Assembly (NCBI GenBank): GCA_963753185.1 | Contig: CAVWBO010000007.1 | Coordinates: 1,798,001-1,862,000 of the forward strand | Length of the DNA: 64,000 bases | DNA from: SZUA-442 sp963753185 | Lineage (GTDB): Bacteria > Actinomycetota > Acidimicrobiia > Spongiisociales > UBA5794 | Direction: 5' to 3' | Part shown: piece by piece, positions 1 to 7,425 of the stretch | Position numbering within the stretch: the stretch's first letter is position 1 | How the letters are laid out: each line of letters opens with the position of its first letter | Translations under genes and position numbers: made by a program | The notes under the pieces: model-generated | What the model was told of the DNA's origin: nothing | The model's input: only the letters and a program-made list of their open reading frames with translations | The model's database searches: none

Positions 1-451
1 GGATGATCACCTCCTCCCACACCGAGCCGCGATGTCGGTCTGCGAGGTAGTGGACCTCGTCGAGGATGACCACCCCGAGCCTGTCAAGCGCCGCCGAACC
101 TTCGTAGATCATGTTGCGCAGTACCTCGGTCGTCATCACGACGATCGGCGCGTCCCCGTTGATGACGTTGTCGCCCGTCAGGAGGCCGACCTCGGCGGGA
201 CCGTACACCTCGGACAGGTCGTTGAACTTCTGATTGGACAGCGCCTTTATCGGCGTCGTATAGAAGGCGCGAACGCCGCGCCTGAACGTCAAGGAGATCG
301 CTCCATCGGCCACGAGCGTCTTCCCCGCACCAGTCGGGGCCGTGACAACCACAGAGTTCCCTGCAGCGATCGACGCGAGCGCGTCACGCTGGAACGCATC
401 CGGTTCGAACGGAAGCGATCCAAAGAAGTCGTCGAGGGGGGAACCCGTCAT
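1..451 (-). CDS. helY: Ski2-like SF2 RNA/DNA helicase, HelY-type (C-terminal part outside window)
   Basis: Only the first 150 codons are in the window; the gene runs off the left edge. The protein starts at the ATG at 451 (MTGSPLDDFF). It shows a Q-motif-like FQRDAL at residues 20-25, Walker A APTGAGKT at 38-45, motif Ia TTPIKALSNQKF at 65-76, TGD at 92-94, and the Walker B/motif II DEVH at 131-134. DEVH with this motif Ia is typical of the Ski2/Mtr4 family. In mycobacteria a HelY helicase sits just downstream of pafC, and the order here is the same (pafB-pafC-zinc ribbon-helicase). The exact substrate is not shown by the sequence; family members unwind RNA or DNA. A TAGCAT hexamer lies 9 bases before the ATG, so the gene may also have its own, nearly leaderless, promoter. 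Confidence 0.88.
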   Translation of the reverse strand, partial: MTGSPLDDFFGSLPFEPDAFQRDALASIAAGNSVVVTAPTGAGKTLVADGAISLTFRRGVRAFYTTPIKALSNQKFNDLSEVYGPAEVGLLTGDNVINGDAPIVVMTTEVLRNMIYEGSAALDRLGVVILDEVHYLADRHRGSVWEEVII

Positions 452-552
452 GGGAGGCGGATGCTAGGCGCCCATCATCGCCGAACGCGAAGGTGCCGCC
501 GACACGTCGGCGGCACGGTCGCGGCCCCTCACCCCGGAACTCGGGCGGAAGG

Positions 553-852
553 TCAACCCTCGGAGGCGACGAGTCTCCCGAACCAATCGTCGGAATCCAG
601 CATGGTCACGAACAACGCGATCTCCGGCTCCGTGATGGGTGCCGTTCCGATCGAGATCTCGTAGCTCACGCCCGTGGCGAGCAGGATGCTCACGACCCGT
701 GCCGACGCCGGCCTCCGCTGAATCCGAAGACATGACGGGCAGGTGTAGCGATACGTTCCCTCGGCTCCGGAACCCTGCAGTTCCAGCGAGATATCCGATG
801 TCGTGAGCTCCACGTCCCCGCAGACCTCGCATGTGGTTCGTATCGTTGTCAT
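553..852 (-). CDS. Small zinc-ribbon protein of unknown function
   Basis: A 99-residue protein starting at the ATG at 852, which has GGAG six bases upstream; an in-frame ATG at 894 has no such site. Two CxxC knuckles (C8/C11 and C38/C41) are spaced as in a single treble-clef or zinc-ribbon site. The C-terminal half is an acidic helix-like region (LDSDDWFGRL). It lies between pafC and the helicase gene, where tatA/tatC often sit in other actinobacteria. The closest role that can be argued is nucleic-acid or protein binding through the zinc site, but I do not recognise the family and assign no function. Confidence 0.72.
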   Translation of the reverse strand: MTTIRTTCEVCGDVELTTSDISLELQGSGAEGTYRYTCPSCLRIQRRPASARVVSILLATGVSYEISIGTAPITEPEIALFVTMLDSDDWFGRLVASEG

Positions 853-927
853 CCGTTGCTCCATGCGCCAGTGTCCATTTCCACATCGGCACATGGGAGG
901 TGAGGTAAAGGACTATTCGGGCCGTAG

Positions 928-1866
928 TCATTCCGAGCGGCCGTACCTGGTCAGTATCCGCGCACGAAGATCCGCCATCGCGGCGAGCACCTCATCGCCG
1001 TCGATCTCGCTCGTTCGTGGCCCAAGGGCGAGGAGCAGCCTCGCCGCCACGAGCGGGTCGGCCACCGACATCGTGATCCGCATCCGACCACCGCCCAATT
1101 CCTCCGCGTCGACGGGGTAGTACTCGGCTACCCAGCGCGCATCCGGTTCGATCGTGAACGACACGTGTGCATCCGACTCACTCGGTTGGTATCCGATCGG
1201 CTGGGTCGGATTGTGGGCCGGTGCGTCGTAGTACTCGTCGAGTACCTCGAGCTCGGTGATCCGATCGATCCGGAACACCCGCTCGTCCCCGGCGAGCCTG
1301 CAGTGACCCGTGAGGTACCAGTTGCCGAGCGCGAAGGACACACTCCAGCCCTCCACCAGTCGCTCGGTGCGCCGATTCGAGGCGATCCCGACGTAGGCGA
1401 TCCTGACGAGTCGCTGCTGCTCGATGGCTGCTCGGAGCGTTGGCACGTGGCTCGGCGTCGGGACGTCGAAGGCAACAGACTCACCCGCTCCGGTTCCGAT
1501 GACCGTGAGGAGCTTGTCGACCGCCGACCGGAGGGCCGCAGGTGCCTGCTCCGACTCGATGAGGGTCATTCCGGCTGCCAATAGCCCGAGGCCCTCTGGT
1601 GCGGTCAGCCTCACCGGTCGGGAGAAGTAGTCAGCGGCATCCACGTAGACCTCATCGTCGAAGATGTCGACGTCGATGAGGTCGCCGGGTCCGTAGCCGG
1701 GCAGCCCTGTGACGAAGACGAGGTGGAGGTCCTTGACGACATCATCCTTGGTCACATAATCGAACCGCTCGGCAAGCTCGTCGATGTCGACGCCGGGGTT
1801 CTCGATGACGTACGGGAGCACGGCGAGTATGCGCCCAAGGCGACGCGCCGTGCGATCACTCGTCAC
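928..1866 (-). CDS. pafC: WYL-domain transcriptional regulator PafC
   Basis: 312 residues with an N-terminal winged-helix region (about 1-60, RLGRILAVLPYVIENPG...), a central WYL domain (about 140-210, with RLVRIAYVG and the SFALGNWYLTGHC strand) and a C-terminal WCX-like extension. In mycobacteria PafB and PafC form a heterodimer that activates the LexA/RecA-independent DNA-damage response. The position directly after pafB, sharing a GTGA stop/start overlap at 1863-1866, supports PafC rather than a generic WYL regulator. The start is a GTG. pafB upstream is frameshifted in this sequence, so coupled translation of pafC would be affected if that change is real. Confidence 0.88.
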   Translation of the reverse strand: MTSDRTARRLGRILAVLPYVIENPGVDIDELAERFDYVTKDDVVKDLHLVFVTGLPGYGPGDLIDVDIFDDEVYVDAADYFSRPVRLTAPEGLGLLAAGMTLIESEQAPAALRSAVDKLLTVIGTGAGESVAFDVPTPSHVPTLRAAIEQQRLVRIAYVGIASNRRTERLVEGWSVSFALGNWYLTGHCRLAGDERVFRIDRITELEVLDEYYDAPAHNPTQPIGYQPSESDAHVSFTIEPDARWVAEYYPVDAEELGGGRMRITMSVADPLVAARLLLALGPRTSEIDGDEVLAAMADLRARILTRYGRSE

Positions 1867-2784
1867 GCCGACACCTCGAGGTACTCCACGAAGGCGGATC
1901 GAAGCGATTCGGGCGACACGATCTCAGCCCTGTCGTCGAAACCGAGGACCCAGCTGATCATCGAGCCCTCATCGGCCATGGGAACCTCGATGAGCGTCGA
2001 CGTGTCGTCGGCCTCGACGATCGTCGCTGCACGGCTCCGGTTCATCGCGACGTCGACGACGTCGTTGTCGAACCGGATCCTCGCCGTTTCGTCGCTGTCG
2101 GACGCACCGATGCCCTCCAGGACGATCGACGCATCGAAGTTCCTCGGCCGCTTGAACTTCCCGGCTTCGGTGCCAACGGTCGGCGAACCCATCCTGTCGA
2201 TGCGGAAGGCCTTGACCGTTGTGAGATCTGCCACCTCCGGTCCCACCAGGTACCAGTGTCCATACCGATGCACCAGGCCGAACGGCTGCATCGTGCGCGC
2301 CCGGCCGCGGTAGTCGAATCGAACGGTGCGTCGCTGTGTCACCGCACTGAAGAGCTCACCGAGGGTGTTGAGATCCTGCCCCAGATCTGCCGCGAACGGG
2401 TGCAGCAGAGGTCGAACGGCGCGCGCCCCCGAGCTTGAACAGCGCGTCCACTCCCGTTCGTTCGCCACCGAAGCGCACGGCCTCCGCTGCGAGGAGGAGG
2501 GCGCTTCGCTCGTCGTCCGTGAAGCCGGGGTCCTCGAGCGTGTACTGGTCAGATGGCACGACGTAGCCGAGCTCGACCTCCCAGATGTCGGTGTACGTCG
2601 TTTCGAGCGGCACACCGAGCGTCCTGAGGAGGTCCTTGTCCCGCTCGAAGGTTCGCCTGAAGGCCTCGTCCGAGGGTTGGTCGTACCCCTTGACGGTGTG
2701 ACGGATCTCATCAGCGGTCACCGGTCTCCCCGCCGTGAGGAGGAACGCGAGGAGATTCAGGATCCGTTCGATGACCTTTTGCAC
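1863..2784 (-). pseudogene. pafB: WYL-domain transcriptional regulator PafB, interrupted by a +1 frameshift
   Basis: The reading frame from the ATG at 2784 gives a normal PafB N-terminus (MQKVIERILNLLAFL..., winged helix, then DERSALLLAAEAVRFGG) up to about 2431, and then goes out of frame. The rest of the protein (AVRPLLHPF..., WYL domain with TVRFDYRG and YGHWYLVG, ending at 1863) continues in another frame. Removing one base from the run of five C at 2426-2430 restores a continuous product of about 306 residues reading DALFKLGARAVRP. The gene is therefore either a fresh pseudogene or, more likely, carries an indel error in the homopolymer. The partner pafC is intact and overlaps the stop by four bases. 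Confidence 0.85.
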
Positions 2785-2892
2785 GTGGCAAGCGTAAACC
2801 GCACGGACGGGGTTCGGAAGGAGGCAGGGAGCGATGAATGCCGTGCGTGGCGAGCTGCGCTCTGCGACGGTACGTGCCGACCGATACCGAGG

Positions 2893-4248
2893 TCAGAGTG
2901 TGGCGATGAGCCTGTCCACGCGTTCGTCGTACGCCCTGAACGGATCCTTGCACAGGACGGTCCTCTGCGCCTGGTCGTTGAGCTTGAGGTGGACCCAATC
3001 CACGGTGAAGTCGCGCCGCTTCGCCTTCGCGGCTCGAATGAACTCACCACGGAGGCGGGCACGCGTCGTCGCCGGCGGTGTCGTCATCGCCGCCGCGATC
3101 GCCTCGTCGGTCACGAGTCTGTCCACGAGCCCGGCACGTTCGAGGGTGTAGAACAATCCACGACGGCGGTTGACGTCGTGGTAGTTGAGGTCGATGAGTG
3201 CGAGCCGTGCGCTCGAGAACGGGAGGGCATGGCGCACCTTGTACCGCTCGATGAGGTGGTACTTCGCCACCCAGTCGACCTCGCGGTTCAGGGTGAGGGG
3301 GTCCTTCTCGAGCCCCGTCAGCATGTGCTCCCACATGCCGACGGCACGCTCGACCTCAGGACTGAACGACGATGAGCGCATGTAGCGCATGACACGCTCC
3401 AAGTACTCCCACTGTATGTCGAGTGCACTCAGCTCACGCCCGTTCGCGAGGCGGATCTTGCGACGGCACGTCATGTCGTGGCTGATCTCGCGAATGGCCC
3501 TGATCGGGTTCTCGAGGCTCAGGTCGCGGAACACCACCTCATCCTCGAGCATCTGGAGAAGGGCGACCATCGAACCGATCTTCGTGTAGGTCGCATACTC
3601 TGACATGTTCGAGTCCCCGGCAATGACGTGGAGTCTCCTGTACTTCTCCGCGTCCGCATGGGGTTCGTCGCGTGTGTTGATGATCGGTCGGCTTCGGGTC
3701 GTCGCGGACGAGCTCCCCTCCCAGATGTGTTCGGCCCTCTGGGCGAGGGAGAAGACGGTACCCCTCGACGTCTGGAGCAGTTTCCCGGAGCCTGCCCAGA
3801 TCTGGCGCGTGACGAGGAACGGTATGAGCGTGTCGATCATCCGCTGGAAGTCGGTCGAGCGCTGGATCAGGTAGTTCTCGTGGCATCCGTAGGAATTGCC
3901 TGCGGAGTCGGTGTTGTTGCGGTAGAGGTAGATCTGGCCGCGGATGCCCTCCTCGGCGAGTCTCTGCTCGGCAGACTCGACGAGTCCTTCGAGTATCCGC
4001 TCGCCGGCGCGGTCGTGGGCCACGACATCGAGGATGCTGTCACACTCCGGGGTCGCGTACTCGGGGTGGCTCCCGACATCGAGGTAGAGCCGTGCTCCGT
4101 TCTCGAGGAAGACGTTCGACGATCGACCCCAACTCACGACGCGGCGGAACAGGTACCTCGCAACCTCGTCCGGCGACAGCCTTCGCTGGCCGCGCAGCAC
4201 ACAGGTGACGCCGTATTCGTTCTCGATCCCGAAGATCCGTCTCTGCAC
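2893..4248 (-). CDS. pafA: Pup--protein ligase PafA
   Basis: 451 residues, full length for PafA. It attaches the C-terminal glutamate of Pup to substrate lysines, with ATP forming a Pup-gamma-glutamyl phosphate. The glutamine-synthetase-like active site is visible: GIENEYG at 7-13 (acidic Mg/ATP ligands), NGARLYLD at 50-57, GSHPEYATPEC at 59-69, RNNTDSAGNSYGCHENYL, and INTRDEPHADAEKYRRLHV further on. It lacks the roughly 40-residue loop that the Dop protein encoded at 5939-7423 carries before NGARLY, which separates ligase from depupylase. The ATG is at 4248. It sits between prcA and pafB in the proteasome operon, 45 bases after prcA. Confidence 0.96.
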   Translation of the reverse strand: MQRRIFGIENEYGVTCVLRGQRRLSPDEVARYLFRRVVSWGRSSNVFLENGARLYLDVGSHPEYATPECDSILDVVAHDRAGERILEGLVESAEQRLAEEGIRGQIYLYRNNTDSAGNSYGCHENYLIQRSTDFQRMIDTLIPFLVTRQIWAGSGKLLQTSRGTVFSLAQRAEHIWEGSSSATTRSRPIINTRDEPHADAEKYRRLHVIAGDSNMSEYATYTKIGSMVALLQMLEDEVVFRDLSLENPIRAIREISHDMTCRRKIRLANGRELSALDIQWEYLERVMRYMRSSSFSPEVERAVGMWEHMLTGLEKDPLTLNREVDWVAKYHLIERYKVRHALPFSSARLALIDLNYHDVNRRRGLFYTLERAGLVDRLVTDEAIAAAMTTPPATTRARLRGEFIRAAKAKRRDFTVDWVHLKLNDQAQRTVLCKDPFRAYDERVDRLIATL

Positions 4249-4293
4249 ACGGTCAGCGTACCCTCAGAACGCCTTTCCGGTCACGCGCCTCGT

Positions 4294-4971
4294 TCAGGCG
4301 CGCGCTGCGACGATCTCGTCCGTGCTCAATCTGCGGAACGCCCTGCGCCTCGCGTCGCGCTGGAGGAACCCCGTCTCCCAGGTCTCAGGAGCGATCTCGT
4401 GATCGGTCGCGGCTTCGATGGCACCACAGGCGGCGGCGACCGCCTCGGCGAGGGGTACGGAGATGTCCCACGGGTCACCGAGCTCGCGGGCGATCTCCTC
4501 CTCCTCTGCACCGAGGACCGCGATGCCCTCCGCGTCACGCAGTGTTCCGTCGAACTGGACACGGAACAGCACGTCCTGTGCGACGACCGCGCCAACCTCG
4601 GCGATCACGATGTCGACCTCGTAGGGCTTCACCTCGTGGGAGAAGATCTGTCCGAGGGTCTGGCTGTAGGCATTCGCGAGGCCTTTCGCCGTCACGTCCG
4701 CACGCGCATAGCTGTACCCCTTGAGGTCCGCATAGCGCACCCCTGCGACGCGAAGCGTCTCGAACTCGTTGAAGCGACCCACACCGGCGAACGCGATCCG
4801 ATCGTAGATCTCACCGATCTTGCGAAGGGACGGTGACGAATTCTCACCGATCAACAGGATCCCCGATTCGAGCTGCACGACGACGATCGGGCGACCGCGG
4901 CTGATCCCCTTGCGGGCGAAGTCTGCCCGATCCTTGACGAGCTGTTCCGGCGGCACGTAGAAGGGCATCAT
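4294..4971 (-). CDS. prcA: 20S proteasome alpha subunit
   Basis: 225 residues. It forms the outer heptameric rings of the 20S core, gating entry and docking the Mpa/ARC ATPase. The start is the first of two tandem ATG codons at 4971 (MMPFYVPPEQL); ATGA overlaps the prcB stop. The N-terminus has the alpha-type H0 helix sequence PPEQLVKDRADFARKGISRG with no catalytic threonine, and GILLIGEN and KIGEIYDRIAFAGVG are typical alpha-subunit strands. The C-terminus ends in ...TDEIVAARA. The long open frame upstream of 4971 is prcB read in another frame and is not part of this gene. Confidence 0.95.
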   Translation of the reverse strand: MMPFYVPPEQLVKDRADFARKGISRGRPIVVVQLESGILLIGENSSPSLRKIGEIYDRIAFAGVGRFNEFETLRVAGVRYADLKGYSYARADVTAKGLANAYSQTLGQIFSHEVKPYEVDIVIAEVGAVVAQDVLFRVQFDGTLRDAEGIAVLGAEEEEIARELGDPWDISVPLAEAVAAACGAIEAATDHEIAPETWETGFLQRDARRRAFRRLSTDEIVAARA

Positions 4972-5764
4972 GGGCGGCGTTCCAATACGGTCTCGACCAT
5001 CGGGGCCAGCTCTTCGTCCGTCAGCTCGCGCATTCCCGCCGATGTCACGGTGATGACGTTCGGGTAGATCCCGCGCCGTGGATCCGGGCCTCCGGTGGCG
5101 GCATCCTCCTCCGCGGCGGATACGAGGGATTCGATCGCGATCAACATCGCGGATTCCTCGTCGAGGTCCTCGCGCCATGCACCCTTGAGGAAGCTGCGGG
5201 CCTCGCTCCCTCCCGAGCCCGTCGTCGCGTAGTGCAGCTCGTCGTACTGGCCGCCGACGACGTCGAAGCTGAACAGCCGTCCCTTCCCCACGACGTCGTC
5301 GTACCCGCAGAAGAGCGGGATCACGACCAATCCCTGGAAGGCGAGGGCCAGGTTCCCCCTCACCATCCTCGCGAGGAAGTTCGCCTTGCCGTCGAGGGAC
5401 AGCCGGGAACCCTCGATCTTCTCGTAGTGCTCGAGCTCGGTCTGGAACAGCTTGATCAGCTCGAGTGCCATCCCGGCAGTTCCCGAGATCGCAACGGCCG
5501 AGAGGTCGTCGGCGGGATACACCTTCCGGATGCGCCTGTGGGCGATCAGGTTCCCCGCGGTCGCCCTTCGATCACCTGCCATGACGACCCCGCCGGACCA
5601 TGTCAGGGCGAGCACCGTCGTCGCGTCAGGGATCTCGATGGTGTGGTCTGCTCCTGGCTCCCAACGCGGCTGGAATCCCCGGTGCTCGAGCACCGAGAGG
5701 AAGGATGCATCGAGGATCGGTTCCCCGATGCGGAGTGGGCCCGTCTCGTGCGCGCGCCGTTCAC
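4968..5764 (-). CDS. prcB: 20S proteasome beta subunit (start unresolved)
   Basis: It forms the proteolytic inner rings. The mature N-terminus after propeptide removal should be the first Thr of TTVLALTWSGGVVMAGDRRAT; the Thr, the D of AGDRR and the K of RIRKVY are the catalytic set. GTAG, LEHYEKIEG and TGGPDPRRGIYP are beta-subunit hallmarks. The 5' end is a problem. The frame stays open to an ATG at 5846, deep inside pup, and the only other in-frame start is a GTG at 5693, which falls inside the conserved propeptide motif (ASFLSVLEHRGFQP, compare SSFTDFL in mycobacteria). The natural start would be the GTG at 5764 overlapping the pup stop, but it is one base out of frame. I give the span to 5764 and suspect a missing base near 5740-5750. 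Confidence 0.85.
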
Positions 5765-5946
5765 TCGCCGCCCTTCTGCACGTAGTTCTTGACGAACTCC
5801 TCCGCGTTCTCCTCGAGGACCGAGTCGATCTCGTCGAGGAGGTCATCGATCTTCCCTGCGACGTCCTCGCCGCGCGAGGTCGGTGCCTCGTCGACGACCT
5901 CCTCCTCGCGCCCTTCCCGTCCTTGGGCTCGTTCCCGTTCAGTCAT
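5761..5946 (-). CDS. pup: Prokaryotic ubiquitin-like protein Pup
   Basis: 61 residues, the usual size. The N-terminal half is disordered and charged; the C-terminal half forms the helix that docks on Mpa and the ligase (DDLLDEIDSVLEENAEEFVKN) and ends GGE. A terminal glutamate means the product is ready for conjugation without deamidation, unlike the GGQ form of mycobacteria. I chose the second of two tandem ATG codons (5946), because the GGAGG inside the end of dop then sits five bases upstream; 5949 is the alternative. The gene overlaps the end of dop by a few bases and its stop overlaps a GTG that should start prcB. Confidence 0.95.
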   Translation of the reverse strand: MTERERAQGREGREEEVVDEAPTSRGEDVAGKIDDLLDEIDSVLEENAEEFVKNYVQKGGE

Positions 5947-7423
5947 CATCGCCTCCGAGGTTGTCGATCAGGGTTGCGGCATCCGGGCTCGCGTCGAAGA
6001 CACCCTCGACGAGGGATCTCGTACCCCGCGGAGGCTCCATCATAGGAACGCGGACCAGGGTGGATGCCCCGGTGTCGAACACGAGTGAATCCCAGTTCGC
6101 CGCCACGACGGCAGAGCCGTACCGACGCAGCGACTCCCCGCGGAACCATGCCCGTGTGGATTCCGGAGCGTGCGTCGTTGCATGGTCGACCTCCTCGGCA
6201 CCGAGGAGGGTCCTGATCATGCCAGCGCCAACGAGTCTGTGGTAGAGGCCCTTCGCCGGGTCGATGTCGTGGTACTGGAGGTCGAGCATCTTCATCTTGG
6301 GGCTCGTCCACTCGAGTCCGTCTCGTTCACGGTAGGCCTCGAGCATCGCGAGCTTCGCCGCCCAGTCGAGGCGATCCGCAACGGCGGCGTATCCGGCCTC
6401 CAGATCGGTGAGCAGCCTCCCCCATTCGCGAAGGACCTGCTTGTACACGGGGTTCACCGACGTCTCGGATGCGAACTCCTCGAGGATCGCGAAGTACTCC
6501 CTCTGCAGGTCGAGCGGGGTCATCACCCGACCGTCCTTGAGGGTGAGGGGCGTGGTGAGGGACCTGTCGTGGCTGACGGCCGTCACGTCGGACACGGGGT
6601 CCTCGAGCACGAACGGCTCGCCGAGCGCACCGGCCTCGAGAGCGTGGAGGAACAGGGCGAGGGAGCCGAGCTTGACGAACGTCTGGATCTCCGACAGGTT
6701 GGCGTCTCCGAAGATCACGTGGAGCCTTCGGTACTTACCGGGATCGGCGTGCGGTTCGTCACGAGTGTTGACGATGGGTCGCTTCAGCGTCGTTTCGAGG
6801 CCGATCTCCTCCTCGAAGAAGTCAGCCCTCTGCGTGAGCTGGAAGGCGACGTCGCGCCGTCCGTGTTCGGAGCCGACCTTGCCGGAGCCCGTCAGGATCT
6901 GTCGTGACACCAAGAACGCGGTCACGTGCCGTGTGAGGGATCCGAACGGGACCGTCCTGCTGATCAGGTAGTTCTCGTGGGCACCGTAGGAGTTGCCCTT
7001 TCCGTCGGAGTTGTTCTTGTGGAGGACGATGCGTGACCCTTCCGGCAGGTACGCCGAGGCCGCCACCGCAGCACGATGCATGACCACTTCGCCAGCCTTG
7101 TCGTGGAGGGTCGCTTCGAGCGGATCACCGCACTCCGGAGTCGAGTATTCGGGGTGCGCGTGGTCGACGTACAGGCGTGCGCCGTTGTGGAGCACCGAGT
7201 TCACGAGTCCTGAGTCCATCTCGTCAGCCGGGATCTCGCCGAAGGTGAACCCACGCGCGTCCCGACCGGGGCTCTCCTCGTCGTACGACCAGCGAATCCG
7301 ATCTGCCCCGTGCTGATATCCATTCACCACGGCGGCCGACGCCGTGACGGGGTTGAACGTTGCCTCACCGGTGACGGTGATGCCGTACTCGACCTCGGTG
7401 CCCAGGACGCGTGGCTGGTCCAC
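5939..7423 (-). CDS. dop: Depupylase/deamidase Dop
   Basis: 494 residues. It is related to PafA, but removes Pup from substrates and deamidates Pup where the C-terminus is Gln. Active-site motifs are GTEVEYG at 8-14, NGARLYVDHAHPEYSTPEC at 80-98, KNNSDGKGNSYGAHENYL and NTRDEPHADPGKYRRLHV. The segment of about 45 residues before NGARLY (35-79) is the Dop loop absent from PafA and settles the assignment. Because Pup here already ends in Glu, the needed activity would be depupylation rather than deamidation. It lies two bases downstream of mpa and its last codons carry the ribosome site for pup. Confidence 0.95.
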   Translation of the reverse strand: MDQPRVLGTEVEYGITVTGEATFNPVTASAAVVNGYQHGADRIRWSYDEESPGRDARGFTFGEIPADEMDSGLVNSVLHNGARLYVDHAHPEYSTPECGDPLEATLHDKAGEVVMHRAAVAASAYLPEGSRIVLHKNNSDGKGNSYGAHENYLISRTVPFGSLTRHVTAFLVSRQILTGSGKVGSEHGRRDVAFQLTQRADFFEEEIGLETTLKRPIVNTRDEPHADPGKYRRLHVIFGDANLSEIQTFVKLGSLALFLHALEAGALGEPFVLEDPVSDVTAVSHDRSLTTPLTLKDGRVMTPLDLQREYFAILEEFASETSVNPVYKQVLREWGRLLTDLEAGYAAVADRLDWAAKLAMLEAYRERDGLEWTSPKMKMLDLQYHDIDPAKGLYHRLVGAGMIRTLLGAEEVDHATTHAPESTRAWFRGESLRRYGSAVVAANWDSLVFDTGASTLVRVPMMEPPRGTRSLVEGVFDASPDAATLIDNLGGDDD

Positions 7424-7425
7424 GA

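Noticed and set aside
3628..4836. A 402-codon open frame on the plus strand
   Set aside because: It is the complement of pafA and prcA.
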